Positions 1 through 11,247 of a stretch of DNA of 64,000 nt are shown piece after piece. The position numbers and the translations under genes are program-made. This stretch comes from Bombyx mori (Eukaryota; Arthropoda; Insecta; Lepidoptera; Bombycidae): NCBI RefSeq assembly GCF_030269925.1, contig NC_085133.1, positions 1,384,001-1,448,000 of the forward strand, written 5' to 3'. Each line of letters opens with the position of its first letter. Position 1 is the first letter of the stretch. The notes under the pieces were generated by a model that worked only from the letters and a program-made list of their open reading frames with translations, had not been told where the DNA came from and ran no database searches.

Positions 1-296
1 TAGCCATTTAGTAGACCTAATATCAATTGCTCTTACCCGGAATGGGACTGCATAATTTTGCCCTTAAAATTTAGATAGAATGGCTTTAGAGTTTTAATGA
101 AGTTTTTGAGGTAATTTTATTGCCAAGTCGTTTTATTGGGTTCGTTGTAATTTAACTGCCGCCAGCCAAGCTAGATAGGGAACTCTTTGCAAATAAAACT
201 AAGGTATACGTGTAAATATAATGCTATAAAAATGATTATCTAGCTAACCCGGCACATAATTTTCTGACATCACATTAATTTAGTGATTACTAAATA
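1..296. other. AT-rich sequence without a gene
   Basis: No open frame or RNA gene stands out. Around 239-257 there is a scrap (CTAGCTAACCCGGCA) resembling the minus-oriented 3' end of the Helitron family that is complete at 49107-49386. This suggests a decayed copy runs into the Helitron that starts at 297. Confidence 0.4.
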
Positions 297-716
297 ACTA
301 TATATTAATACGTGAAGCAAAAACTTTGTATCCCTTTTTACGAAAATTGCGCGGACGGAGGAGTATGAAATTTTCCACACTTATAGAGAATATAGAGAAG
401 AAGTGCACAATGCTAATATTTTTTTTAAATAATGCATAAAAGATACATTAAATCAATAAAGAAAACATTACACACACTACATACCATGTATTTGACGCAC
501 ACACGCATGCATACTATTTTATTTATTGTCAAACTTTGATTCTTGACGTCTATTGTCAAATTGAGAATAGAATATGGTTTGTCTTTCTTAATATTTTTTA
601 TAGTGTAGTCTTGGGGAAATTTGTGATTATAGAAGTATAAAATGCAATCATAATAGTGTACAAACTTACAATTCCAATAAATTATAGTCGAATTTCGACT
701 ACTGCGGGACCTCTAG
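297..716 (+). mobile_element. Non-autonomous Helitron, family A, copy 1
   Basis: About 420 bp with no coding capacity. The 5' end is (T)C-TATATATTAATACG with the first T mutated to A. The 3' end carries a TAGTCGAA/TTCGACTA hairpin followed about ten bases later by terminal CTAG with a host T after it. These are Helitron hallmarks: TC start, subterminal hairpin, CTRR end and insertion between A and T. The same sequence recurs in the opposite orientation at 9188-9944, 22055-22480 and 59055-60772. The 5' terminus resembles Helitrons reported as widespread in Lepidoptera (Lep1-type), an identification from memory. Confidence 0.8.
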
Positions 717-1899
717 TAATATTAATTCCTGGTAATTATAGCATCTAATTTATGATCACATTATACACCATTTATTTATTTCGATGCGGTACCGCCATCT
801 CAAGCTGAATTATTATTTTTTTAAATTCAACTCAATAGTATTAGACGAAATGATTTCGTGGAAGCAAAAATCCAGTTAGCGTAATTCGTAAAACCGATGA
901 TGCGAAATTTTAATAGCCTCTTTTACTTTTCTTTGAAGTGTCACGTAATGTAAACAGTATATTAAACAGTACAGGCGTCGTTGCTTTATGGTGGTAGGAA
1001 TTGGATGCGAAAGACAGGAGACCGAAAAGGATGGGGGGCATTTGAAGAGACCAACACTCAACATTGAAAAAGAGGGGCTTTATTGTGAATATACCATACA
1101 ATTTATACTACACTATGCAGGCGTGGTATCATGGTTGGAGCCATGCGTACCCGAAGTAGGAACCAAGGACGCATGATTAAAACAAATCTTACAGGAGCAA
1201 ATACGATTGGTCGAATATCTGACGAGTGGCCATCTCAATTACAAAATGTAAAAAAATGAAATTATGCAATGATAATAAAAGAGAGATTAAGCCGTAATAC
1301 CAGGGGCTTAACAAAGATGTCAGAGAAGAAAACGAACGGTGAAGGAATGGGCCTTAGATATTCGTATGGCATATTTTCTTTTTTTCGTTGCGACAACTCC
1401 GCTTCCGCTATCGCTCATCACAATGCTAACACAACACGAACGAAAAGGCTGAGGGCTGTAGAAATTGAATGCAAAGTAAACCGTCACTACTTGATATTAG
1501 GGACGCCGGTCCCGCCACTCCATTTGTGAAAGATCCCTCCATGCCCTTGACGACACTTAATGCTGTGTTCAATTTTATTTTGGTCTCTTAATACATAATA
1601 ATATGTATTTTAATACGTTTTATTACCCTGAACTATTAAGTACGTATTTATTTTTGACCTGATTGCCATTGAGTTATGAATTTTTTACACGATGCAATGG
1701 CGTTAGTATTCCATGTATCTGTTAAAACCCTGTCGTCAAGTTGACTAATAAATAATTATCTTGAATCCTTCAAGCGACAGTTTTCAGTAGATGCCTGCAG
1801 TTCGAAATTTAAATAAACTTGAAAGCCTTAGAATTATTACATTAGATTCATATTTGAGTTACGCCGTGTTCGCCGATTCCACATTAGCGGTTGTTTTCT
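717..1899. other. Unassigned AT-rich stretch
   Basis: Only short overlapping open frames (60-90 codons) on both strands, with no recognisable motif, repeat or codon pattern. I see nothing functional here. Confidence 0.5.
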
Positions 1900-2145
1900 A
1901 TTTTTTTTTATTGCTTAGATGGGTGGACGAGCTCACAGCCCACCTGATGTTAAGTGGTTACTGGAGCCCATAGACATCCACAACGTAAATGCGCCACCCA
2001 CCTTGAGATATAAGTTCTAAGGTCTCAAGTTTAGTTACAACGGCTGCCCCACCCTTCAAACCGAAACGCATTACTGCTTCACGGCAGAAATAGGCAGGGT
2101 GGTGGTACCCACCCACGCGGACTCACTAGAGGTCCACCCGCGAGT
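1900..2145 (-). mobile_element. Bm1 SINE, 5'-truncated
   Basis: The minus strand carries the 3' two-thirds of the Bm1 consensus, ending in CATCTAAGCAATAAAAAAAA. The tRNA-like head is missing, which is usual for target-primed insertion that stops early. It is close to the other copies in the window. Confidence 0.85.
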
Positions 2146-2419
2146 AAGAATTTTTATAATATCCTGATTATAATAATAGAATTTTATAATATTATAATAA
2201 GTTTTTTATAATATCCTGATGCTGCCTTCAAGGACATTATAAATTCCACTCGTTCAATTCAACTCGTATTAATTGAGATAGCCAGACAATTTAAAGTCGA
2301 AGATTCTTTCACACAGCACCACTGTTCAATCACTGTTGATGCTGTCCGTGTTAGGAACCCATTAACCTTATTTATTGGATTCTCTACTAGACCTAAATAT
2401 AATCAGAATCTTATCTTAT

Positions 2420-2655
2420 ACCCTTAAACGAAATTCTTGTATATATATAATCTGAATCTCGGAAACGGCTCCAACGATTTTCATAAAATTTAGAGAATAA
2501 ATCTCTCTAGCTACGATTTCTTTTCAGAAAATGTTGTTTTATTCGTGTTTTCAATAATCAACTCTTCCCGACATCTATTGGCGAATAATAATACTATTTT
2601 TCTTAATTGAGGGCAACTAACCGCTTTAAAGACAGAACAAGATGGCTTTATCAAA
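2420..2655 (+). repeat. Dispersed repeat B, copy 1
   Basis: About 235 bp, including AATCTGAATCTCGGAAACGG and later CAACTCTTCCCGACATCT. It recurs in inverted orientation at 51436-51704 with scattered differences. It has no coding capacity. It looks like a lepidopteran short dispersed element; I cannot assign a class, though the Helitron-like AT start is suggestive. Confidence 0.65.
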
Positions 2656-3409
2656 AATCGGCCATCATCTAGTAATAATAAATAGTAACATACAAGTCAC
2701 GTTTCACATACTCAGGCTAAATCCTAATACAATCACTAGTGCCAAATATATGCAATGGGGAAATGCAATCTATCAATTATGTGTTGATATTTGTAACATA
2801 AATTTATTATATATACATAAATATACATATTTATACTTATCATCATAGTCTGTTTCTCTTGGCAGAGTAGTCATGTGGAATGTTTGTTTATTAAAACCTT
2901 GACAGCTGTTCTCTATAGTTCGAGGACTGAGGCTTGGCCCATATATACACCATATAAGTGAAAAATGCAAATATTCCGCCTAAAGCACCTGGTTTACTAC
3001 AATAAAGGCCAGCTCTTTCCCCTAAATAAATATTTATATAAATTATTAGAATAAATAAACATACAGCGTCAGTTCTCGAAGCTTATACCTCAAAATAGCG
3101 AAACAATTCTAAATTTCCAATTTGTAAACTTGCACTGAGCTTTTGAAAGTTTGTATTCTGCAAAGCTGCAACTGTTGTGGTTTCATCTATAAGGCTTAGT
3201 ATTCCTACCTTGCTTTTATAGAATAGACTATAGCACTGCTTAGTGTTTTATAATAGATCTCTTACTCTTCAAACTCGTAATCGCTCCGCGCAGAAATCGG
3301 CACCCTTACAATACGGCCAAAGGAAGATATTTGTATGATAAATATAAAATGTCTTTTCCAGGGTTATGGATGTACATTAAATATATGTATGCGTATAATA
3401 AAAATATCA
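2656..3409. other. Unassigned AT-rich stretch
   Basis: No convincing gene, RNA or repeat was recognised; the short open frames on both strands look random. Confidence 0.5.
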
Positions 3410-3650
3410 TTCGTAATGAAAGCTCATTGGAACGTTTAGTGGTTCGAGGAAGAGTTGACGGTCAACGCTCTCGCGGCCGATCATCGACAAGGTGGACAGA
3501 CTTGGTTAAGTTATCTACGAAGTGTTCCCTTACTGAGTGTACACGTACCGCCACAAATAGAGAAAGATGGAGAAGTCTCTCAAAAGCCGCAACCAAACAT
3601 TAAGACTAACATAACCACGACCAGTCCGCCAGGAGTGAACGACTGAGAAG
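3410..3650 (+). pseudogene. RTE-type LINE, C-terminal remnant
   Basis: The plus-strand frame reads LERLVVRGRVDGQRSRG followed by RWTDLV and RERWRSL before a stop. Known pattern: the extreme C-terminus of RTE/BovB-like reverse transcriptases in insects ends with an LE-L--GK-EG-R-RGRP--RW block and a final DR--WR-L helix. Two other copies here (6630-6914 and 11685-12052) share this block but differ in sequence, so they are separate insertions. The endonuclease and catalytic RT domains are absent, so this is a dead 5'-truncated copy. Downstream sequence is AT-rich with no clear tail. Confidence 0.7.
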
Positions 3651-3894
3651 AAATAATATATGTATTTATTTTATGTATTTCATTATATATGTACGTGTAT
3701 GTACATATATGTCTACGTTATTTATGTGTGTATGTATATATGTAGTCTAATAAATTATGTATGAGTGTTTTTTTTTTGTTTTTTTTTTTATTATTATTTA
3801 GATTGTAAATTGATTAGATTGTATTCTTCTACCCACTCATTTAAAGCATTCCTTCGTTAAGAACGGTTAGCTGATAGAAAACTCAATTGTTGAG

Positions 3895-3970
3895 TTAAGC
3901 TCGCCATTTTTTTATATCTTACACAATTACTGTAATATTGACTGTGTGTACAATAAAGAACAAAGAGAAA
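3895..3970 (+). repeat. Probable LINE 3' end
   Basis: The segment GAGTTAAGCTCGCC to GTGTACAATAAAGA looks like the 3' terminus of a common lepidopteran non-LTR retrotransposon. Recognised by pattern only; no coding part is attached. Confidence 0.4.
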
Positions 3971-6144
3971 TAATAAAAAACTTACATTTATTTCCGTTAT
4001 CTGGTACCTGTAACACAAGTTCTTGACGAACTTAGCACGGGACCGGTTAACGTAAAGAGATTGGTAGAAAAAAAAAACGCCCTATTATCACCCGAGAGTA
4101 TTGGCATACGCTTCTACCACCGTTTAATGTATTTGATTGCATTCAGTACAAAAAAATTTCTCAATTGTTTTACGGCTTGGCACACCAAGAATGGTCATGG
4201 CCATTACCCAACCTTGGAAGTTGCACACCCGAACGGTCTTACAATGCCCCTTCATCATTAAAAAGAAATGCCTTAAACTAGTACTTGTCATAAAATCCAA
4301 TATCATTTGAGATTAATCTTCCATTAAATAGCCCTGCTGGTTTTGGATAACATATAATTCGGCCTGCTAAGAATGTATTCGACAAGTAAAATCTTGTAAG
4401 ATTATATCAGCGTGATTCTCTCTTTATCAGTTTTCCTATACTCCGTTAGATATCGTTTGCACTATTCTTCTTTTAACCATTTCAGTATATCTATCTCTCT
4501 CTTACAATCATTTCATTGAAACTTTAATGGTCGGAACATTGATTAATTCTGAAATTAATAATTTAAACTTCATGAATAGTTGATGGGCACCTTTTCAACC
4601 AAAGGAAAGTTTGCTTAGAAATTTATATAGCAATTTTACATTACGAAATGCCCAGAGGAATTGTTTGACGAAATGAACTAATTTTTATAACAAATTGGGT
4701 CTTCGATTTTCTTTCTCGTGATCATCAGTAACTGCTGCTGTATTAAGTACGTCAGCACTAATTGAGACATCATTTCCTCTGTTCCCTTCACCTCACAGCT
4801 TATGTATTGCTGAAACTCTAGCACTAGTGACTTAGTATTTAAAATCTGCGTCGATCTTTGGAGCAGAATCACGAAAAACCCTGTTAGTGTCATAATAATT
4901 TTCTAAACGGCCGCAATCGCCAACTCATTAACCATATTTTGAAATTGCGTATTAAATTATGTATTATGTCACGGTAGCTTCGCAAAATAGGCAAGACCAA
5001 CCATCGTTATGTAGCCAAAATCCCTAGCTAATGGCCAGACAGAATAATTTCATTCAAATCCTCTGACCTAACTAAAAATTTTAATAATTAAGCGCTTTGA
5101 AATAACTCTCATTTGTAGGTTTTTATAATCTGCTTGTGAAAATATTACTATAATCCTGAGCCGAAAAAAACTGCTAACTCAAGAGTTTTTTCGATTAAAT
5201 AGAATGCTTTGTAAAGCGCACATACTTTACACTAACCTGTTTGTTGTGTGGGTCAACCATAATTAATACATAACCTCAGTAAATCCGACCTCATGTGTCA
5301 ATGTGCCTCATGTGCCCTAGTGATATTCCTGTCTATGGTATCTGGTGAGTATTTAGTACTGTCATATTAAAACTATTTTGATAATTATATAAGACGTGTC
5401 GCAGTGCAAAAATGATTTTTCCCAGAATCAATTTTTCATAAAAATTCCAAGAAATATCAAAAGATTCAATACATTTATCAGGTTTCCTCCGGTCTGGCTC
5501 CGACCGAGACGTCGTGGTAAATGCATTTCGCCATCCACTGCTATCGGATATTTGATGTCAAACTTAATAATATGTGTATCTTCCAGAATTTTCCATTAGT
5601 GCTCACTAAAAGTAAAACTCACTAAAAATAAATAATATCAAATAGCGTCTCTTGACCACAGATATTGTTATGTTGATATAAACTCCTCTATATATACACA
5701 AATATTTGCAAATTCAAGTATAAAGTATTAGGTATTGTACATATATTAAAAGAAATATATATAATATATATGCATGATTTTTTGTGTCGGACACACAATT
5801 TGGTATTGCAAACTTCCTATAGATATATAGGTCCTATAGGGATTGCTATATTTCCAATTATAGGTGCGTGGCCATTTCTTCTTCTTTCTAGTCGTATATA
5901 CACTCTTCACAGAGTGGTCGTGGTCATGCATCAGTCGGATGCCGATACCGATGCTCTCGCGACGCGGCGCCATGTGGCACGATGTTTCGCAGAGTGAGAG
6001 CAATAATTTATGTTGGAGTGAGTCACAGATTTTATGAGGTCGGTCCACTGTATTGGAGATAAAAAACATATAATAATAATAATAATATAAATAACTGGGA
6101 ATAAATCATGCACGGTCATCTGGCCTCAATTTAGGATTCCTTCT
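3971..6144. other. Unassigned AT-rich stretch
   Basis: Short spurious open frames only. Notable simple sequence: alternating AT runs at about 5690-5775 and an ATA-rich stretch at 6068-6092. No gene or RNA is supported. Confidence 0.5.
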
Positions 6145-6340
6145 GATATGGGTACCAGAGACTGATGAAAATACTTACACATATATGTTTAAATATATAC
6201 TTCGATATATAAATAATAAACAACCCAGACAAAGAGCAAAGAAACCTGTTCATCATACAATGTTTGCCCGATGTGGGAATCGAACCCACGACCCTCGGTA
6301 CAACAGTCAGTAGCGCTAACTACTGGACCACCATGTCACT
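6145..6340 (-). mobile_element. tRNA-derived SINE (not Bm1)
   Basis: On the minus strand a tRNA-like head runs from TGGTCCAGTAGTTAGCGC to a B-box GGGTTCGATTCCCAC. It is followed by an AT-rich body with CTGGGTTG and GGTACCCAT. This is the layout of a lepidopteran tRNA-derived SINE. A diverged copy lies at 15470-15625. It is not a working tRNA: the acceptor stem is not complementary and the body continues without a terminator. Confidence 0.6.
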
Positions 6341-6629
6341 CGTTTATTATATCTGATTAATGTGTATTTCTCCATATATGTAGTATAAGAGATAAGTAGA
6401 ATAGTAATAAGTAAAATTAAGTAAAGTAATAAGTAAATAGAGATAAGTAGAGTAGTAGAATAGTAGAAGAAGTAGATAGCAGAGCGGCTTAATCTTAATT
6501 GCATAGCATATAGCAGCTTAATCTAAGTAGATTGCAATGATAACATACGTGTTATCATTATAATCTACATAACGATGGTCAATCGTTCGTGACCACGAAA
6601 ACTGTAAAGGATTCGAAACACCGGATATA

Positions 6630-6914
6630 ATATCGAAGGGTGAAATTCAACGCCTATCCACAATCTGCCTACAAAGAATATTGCGGTATTTTGGTCATGT
6701 TGCACGTAGGGATACCAGCAATTTGGAACGCCTTGTGGTGACCGGTAAAATAGAGGGAAAAAGGCCTAGGGGTAGAGGTCCCAAACGATGGTTGGACCAA
6801 ATAGCGGAGGAACTGGGGATACCTATCAGCGACGCACTCCACCGGGCTGCAGGGCGGGATCGATGGAGACAGTTGGTTGACGAAATCGGACGGAGTCACG
6901 ATCCTCAGCAGTGA
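6630..6914 (+). pseudogene. RTE-type LINE, C-terminal remnant with GA tail
   Basis: An open frame runs about 90 codons, from SKGEIQRL through RYFGHVARRD, GKIEGKRPRGRGPKRW and GRDRWRQLVDE to a stop. The FGHV-RR and RPRGR--KRW blocks are the conserved end of RTE-clade reverse transcriptases. Endonuclease and RT core are missing (5'-truncated). A pure GA dinucleotide run follows 16 bp after the stop (6929-6955), consistent with RTE-type LINEs ending in simple repeats. Only the C-terminal tail is preserved, so it has no catalytic function. Confidence 0.72.
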
Positions 6915-6921
6915 GGGACCG

Positions 6922-6928
<7 letters not shown>

Positions 6929-6955
<27 letters not shown>
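6929..6955. repeat. (GA)n microsatellite
   Basis: An uninterrupted run of about 13 GA units directly downstream of the RTE-type remnant, probably its 3' tail or an expansion of it. Confidence 0.9.
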
Positions 6956-6958
<3 letters not shown>

Positions 6959-7263
6959 TCTATTATGCTTACGCGGTATTTTTGCAACTTTACTAGTTTA
7001 TCTATTTACCGTTGAAAATTTAGAAAACAAATATCATAACAAAAAAAACGTCTTCAGCTATTTAAAGAAGGTAAACTTAATTGAAGTTCAATAATTAAAA
7101 ACATCGAATTGTTGATACTAATCTGGCCCACGTGATGCTCGCTACAATAGAAATATGAAATATTAATCAGTATGTTTTTAAATAATAATATTTATAAATT
7201 ATACAATCAACTCTAACAATGAACCTAAAACTAAAAACCTTAAAAAATAACAATAATTATTTA

Positions 7264-7573
7264 ATAACTAAAATATATTATTAAAAGGAGTCCCTTTAGG
7301 TAAGGTTCCGAAGATACTGGCAGCGTTCCCCCTTTGAATAGCTAGACTAATTCTTTGTCTAAGGTAGCTGCCAGCTCTTAGGTCTCCAGTGATGTCGACT
7401 AACCTTTTTGCTATTTCCATTAAAAGTCTTATAGCGCTAGGACCCCACGGACAAAGGGTCTCGACACCGAATGGGACAAAAACATATTCGGAGCCTAGAC
7501 CCCTGTATTTGCATGTTTTGGCCTTTTCAGCCCCTTCACTAATATCAAATAAAATGGACCTTTAATTACAAAG
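7264..7573 (-). pseudogene. LINE-type ORF, C-terminal fragment
   Basis: The minus strand is open for about 100 codons ending at a stop near 7264. It reads ILFDISEGAEKAKTCKYRG, then SEYVFVPFGVETLCPWGP, RLVDITGDLRAGSYL, and QRISLAIQRGNAASIFGTLP. The order of an ETL-PWGP block, a TGD-R---YL block and a final QRIS-AIQRGN motif matches the C-terminus of many proteins annotated as non-LTR reverse transcriptases. I do not assign the clade. The RT core is absent, so it is a fragment. Sequence upstream of 7573 on the minus strand shows no continuation. Confidence 0.6.
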
Positions 7574-7689
7574 ATAAATGTAGCTTAAACAAAATTGGCT
7601 TTCATTCCTGGATATAATAGCATTATTGTTTTTATAAAGGCGAGATTAAAAAAATCGGTTGTCTGTAAAGTTGGTTTACTGACGATAGT

Positions 7690-8336
7690 TAAACGTGACA
7701 ACGTCATAAGAAAATACTAATGGAATGGTTTCATTTTTCAACTATCGCAATTATCGTTGCTATTTACCCTTACTTACCCTTGCTTACCCTTCAAACCGAA
7801 ACGTATTACTGCTTCACGGCAGAAATAGGCGGGGCGGTGGTACCTACCCGTGCGGACTCACAAGAGGTCCTACCAACAGTAATTACGCAAATTATAATTT
7901 TTGCGGGTTTGATTTTTATTACACGATGTTATTCCTTCACCGTGGAAGTCAATCGTGAACAATTGTTGAGTACGTATTTCATTAGAAAAATTTGTACCCG
8001 CTTCGGATTCGAACACCGGTGCATCGCTTCAACACGAATGCACCAGACGTCTTATCCTTTAGACCACGACGACTTCAACATCGACTTCGACATGTAAATG
8101 TATTATTGTATAGCAGCTGTCCACGCGGATGCATCGCTCACTCAAGTAGGAGAGAGACAGATGTCGAACGCTGCCGAACGCCGAGGCCGATTGTGCCTCT
8201 TTGTCGCTTGTTGCGCGCTCTCGCTTGCACTTCAAGCCTTAAATGGAACGCCTCAGAGCGAGGTAACGCTGTATGAGTCATGTTTTTTCGTGCGTCCAGC
8301 CGGCTCCGTCGAATTATAATACGTTGTCACGTCAAA
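7690..8336. mobile_element. Candidate TIR element interrupted by Bm1
   Basis: AACGTGACAACGT at about 7694-7706 is matched in inverted form by ACGTTGTCACGT at about 8321-8333, giving short terminal inverted repeats about 640 bp apart. The interior holds a minus-strand Bm1 (7787-8076) and about 200 bp of GC-richer unique sequence. There is no transposase. The TIRs are short and the target duplication is unclear, so a chance pair is possible. Confidence 0.4.
7787..8076 (-). mobile_element. Bm1 SINE, 3'-truncated, with tRNA-like head
   Basis: On the minus strand it begins with GTCGTCGTGGTCTAAAGGAT (A-box region) and has a B-box region GGTGTTCGAATCC. It runs through the body to the CGGTTTGAAGGGT block, then stops: the final third and A-tail are missing. 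Losing the 3' end is unusual for a retroposon and implies a later deletion. Confidence 0.8.
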
Positions 8337-8833
8337 AACCTCAACGCTAGTTTAATTAAAACAAAACTTAGCTTTTAATAAACAATAACGTAATAATACT
8401 CTCGGTAACAACCGTTAGTTTCTCAAAGGGCTCGAGAAATTTCTCCATCAAACATTTGAAGAATTGACATTGTTTCCAACGGAAAGGTTGTAATGAATTC
8501 GAAGCTCGATTCTTCGGAGTTTCGTCTAATGAATTGTTAATTTTGTAGCTGGAATTAAACATTGAAATGAGCCTATCAACGTCACGTTGTTACGTGAATG
8601 CCACCAGGTAACATGGAAACACGGTGTTGAAACTCACATCTTTTTTATATACCAGCCATGCCACCACCTTTTAAATAAGTGGTTAGTACCAGATAATAAA
8701 CAAAATGTGGCTTTCTCTTTTGGGCTTACGAAAAACTCTACCAACAGTAAGTAGATTGAAGTATATAATATGAAATGAATATCTTGACATTACTGACATG
8801 CTGGAAATACTAATGTATTACGATATCTTCTTG
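8337..8833. other. Unassigned AT-rich stretch
   Basis: No gene or recognisable repeat. Only short random open frames. Confidence 0.5.
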
Positions 8834-8935
8834 TCAGCCCATGGACGTCCACTGCTGGACATAGGCCTCCCCCAAGCCTCGCCACAAAAACCGGTCCTGC
8901 GCTGCCTGAATCCAGCTGATCCCCGATATATAGAT
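8834..8935 (-). repeat. RTE-type LINE 3' tail
   Basis: Contains CCACTGCTGGACATAGGCCT, the reverse complement of the widespread lepidopteran/BovB-type 3' tail that precedes GATGATGATG. Similar pieces lie at 10845-10920, 16728-16830 and (forward) 17951-17990. Confidence 0.6.
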
Positions 8936-9187
8936 GTGCCCATTTTTAGGACAGGAAGCGGTTCTAGAGACCGAGATAGCATGGACACGTGGCGGTTTGA
9001 AAAAAATTATCCGATGTTGTGATATTCGGTTATCGCGATATGAATTCGGCGCGTTTATTCATTCGAATACGTTGACGTAATCAAACGTCAAACCAATGTA
9101 TGTCACTAAATATAGTCACCTGGAGCGGAATAATCTGATTGGACATTACGCTTCTAATCCAACACCAATATCACGCTATAATAAAGC
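8936..9187. other. Unassigned sequence
   Basis: Nothing recognised between the LINE tail and the Helitron. Confidence 0.4.
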
Positions 9188-9944
9188 ACTTTTGGTCCCG
9201 CAGAATTCTAAATTCGACTTTAAACAATTGAAATTTATATCTAAACATTATTATGGTTCTATTGTCAAATACTATTGTACTTATATAATATAATCACAGA
9301 TTTCGCCAAAACTACACTATACATAAATAATAATAAAGTCAAACAATATTCATCTATTCTCAATTTGACCACAGACTTTAAACACTAACAATAGTTTGAC
9401 AATTGACAATAAACAAAGAGTATATTTATATACATGTGTTGTGTCAAATACACAGTAGTGTGTGTAATGTTTTCTTTATTGATTTAATGTATCTTTTATG
9501 CATTATTAAAAAAAAATATTAGCATTGTGCACTTCTTCTCTATCTATACTCTATACTAATATTATAAAGAGGAAAGATTTGTTTGTTTGTTTGTTTCGAA
9601 TAGGCTCCGAAACTACTGAACCGATTTTAAAAATTCTTTCACTGTTTGGAAACTACACTATTCCCGAGTGACACAGGCTATAATCTTTTTTGAAAAAAAT
9701 TAGGGATCCTTACTAAAACTCCAATAATGTAACGCAAGGTGTAAAAAAATTACCTAAAATATTCTTTACATCGCGTGCGCTGCGAAAACTATTGATGATA
9801 GAATAAAGTAATCTATACTAATATTATAAAGAGGAAAGATTTGTTTGTTTGCTTGTATTCTGTATAAGTGTGGAGATTTTCATACTCCTCCGTCCGCGCA
9901 ATTTTCGTAAAAAGGGATACAAAGTTTTTGCTTCACGTATTATA
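9188..9944 (-). mobile_element. Non-autonomous Helitron, family A, copy 2, interrupted
   Basis: The same element as 297-716, in opposite orientation. The CTAG terminus is degraded, but the flanking GGTCCCGCAG and most of the body are present. It ends in CTTCACGTATT. An insertion of about 310 bp at 9550-9856 splits it near the CTTCTCTAT sequence that is continuous in the other copies. The two halves rejoin with TATTCTGTATAAGTGTGG. Confidence 0.72.
9550..9856 (+). mobile_element. Second Helitron-like family nested in copy 2
   Basis: Begins TCTATACTAATATTATAAAG, and the first ~40 bp of this start recur at 9812-9856, so two partial copies lie in direct orientation about 262 bp apart. The TC start preceded by A (at 9811) fits Helitron insertion between A and T. 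The body contains CCGAAACTACTGAACCG, common in lepidopteran dispersed repeats. No CTRR end was identified. Confidence 0.5.
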
Positions 9945-10207
9945 ATAAAGCATTTAATATGTCCTGAAAATAGAACGAGGAAATGTAAGAGATATTGCTG
10001 TTGAGGTTGTTTGGAGCTCGAAGCTGAATGACATTATTGACAACGTAAATGCCGTTACTGATCTTGGACTGAAATGCGTAAAGGACATTTTAAATTAAGG
10101 CGTTGGGCCTACTACATAAGTCCTACGTAAATCGAAGATAGGAATTCAAGAAAGAGTTCCTTTACTTGTAATTGGATCCACAGCCAGATAAACTAAGCCA
10201 GACTTTA
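9945..10207. other. Unassigned sequence
   Basis: Nothing recognised. Confidence 0.4.
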
Positions 10208-10625
10208 AGTCGTCGTGGCCTAACGGATAAGACGTCCGGTGCATTCGTGTTGAGTGATGCACCGGTGTTCGAATCCCAGGCGGGTACCAATTTTTCTAAT
10301 GAAATACGTACTCAACAAATGTTCACGATTGACTTCCACGGTGAAGGAATAACATCGTGTAATAAAAATTAAACCCGCAAAATTATAATTTGCGTAATCA
10401 CTGGTGGTAGGACCTCTTGTGAGTGGGTACCACCACCCTGCCTATTTCTGCCGTGAAGCAGTAATGCGTTTCGGTTTGTAGGGTGGGGCAGCCGTTGTAA
10501 CTATACTTGAAACTTTAGAACTTATATCTCAAGGTGGGTGGCGCATTTATGTTGTGGAAGTTACCACTTAACACCAGGTCGGCTGTGAGCTCGTCCACCC
10601 ATCTAAGCAATAAAAATAAAAAAAA
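10208..10625 (+). mobile_element. Bm1 SINE, full length
   Basis: Complete copy of about 415 bp. It has a tRNA-like head with A-box (TGGCCTAACGG) and B-box (GGTGTTCGAATCC), so an internal pol III promoter is plausible. The tRNA-unrelated body and an ATAAAAATAAAAAAAA tail follow. It has many small differences from the other copies, so it is probably not recent. Mobilisation would need LINE machinery supplied in trans. Confidence 0.9.
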
Positions 10626-10844
10626 CATTTCATCTACTAGTATAACGCAAATACAGCATAATCGAAATCCTATAGGCAGATCTAATTTCTTTTCAACAGA
10701 AGTTCCTAGATGAACGGATCCGAAGCTGTTTGGAAAATGAAATTTGTCAGATGGGCGTAATGGGAGCTCCCAAAGTTGGACGCCATTGTCATGCAAATAT
10801 CGGCCAATCTCCAGCCATTTCATTAAAATCATCTAGAGCAGTCT

Positions 10845-10920
10845 ACTGTTGGACATAGGTTTCTCCAATTGCACGCCACTGACCATGACCCTCGGCTTCT
10901 CTCATCCAGTTTTTGCCAAC
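10845..10920 (-). repeat. RTE-type LINE 3' tail fragment
   Basis: TACTGTTGGACATAGGTTTC and the following CTCGGCTTCTCTCATCCA are a diverged version of the tail at 8834-8935. Confidence 0.5.
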
Positions 10921-11247
10921 TACCCTGCACATATCGTCACTCCGCCATCATTTAGACACCCTTAAAAATTACAATCAAGACTTTGACGTCACGCCTTGAG
11001 AAATTCACGTTGTTCATCTACAGATGTACTACAAATAAATAATAATTTATCCTCACATAAAACATGTGTGACAAGTCATATGTGACTTTCTTGAATGAGT
11101 TTAGTTTTCTTTGGAAAAATGCCAAACACCACAGAAATGCAAAACCTTAGCCGAGAACGAATTTATGGTTTATATGTATACGTCATTAGTTCTAAGGGTT
11201 TGCGTGAAGGTTTGAAGGTCTCTTGTGCCGAAATTTTTTTAATTTTT
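10921..11247. other. Unassigned sequence
   Basis: No gene or repeat recognised; a 66-codon open frame here runs into the SINE tail and is not credible. Confidence 0.4.

Noticed and set aside
876..1529. Small ORFs of 62-86 codons
   Set aside because: No motif, no start context or codon bias, overlapping on both strands; chance frames.
5746..6119. Overlapping 62-107 codon ORFs on both strands
   Set aside because: AT-rich simple sequence without motifs or coherent codon use.
6267..6335. tRNA gene on the minus strand
   Set aside because: It has a B-box and anticodon-like region but no complementary acceptor stem, and it continues into a SINE body; treated as a tRNA-derived SINE.
7720..8097. 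125-codon plus-strand ORF
   Set aside because: It is the reverse complement of a Bm1 SINE read through; similar frames occur in other Bm1 copies.
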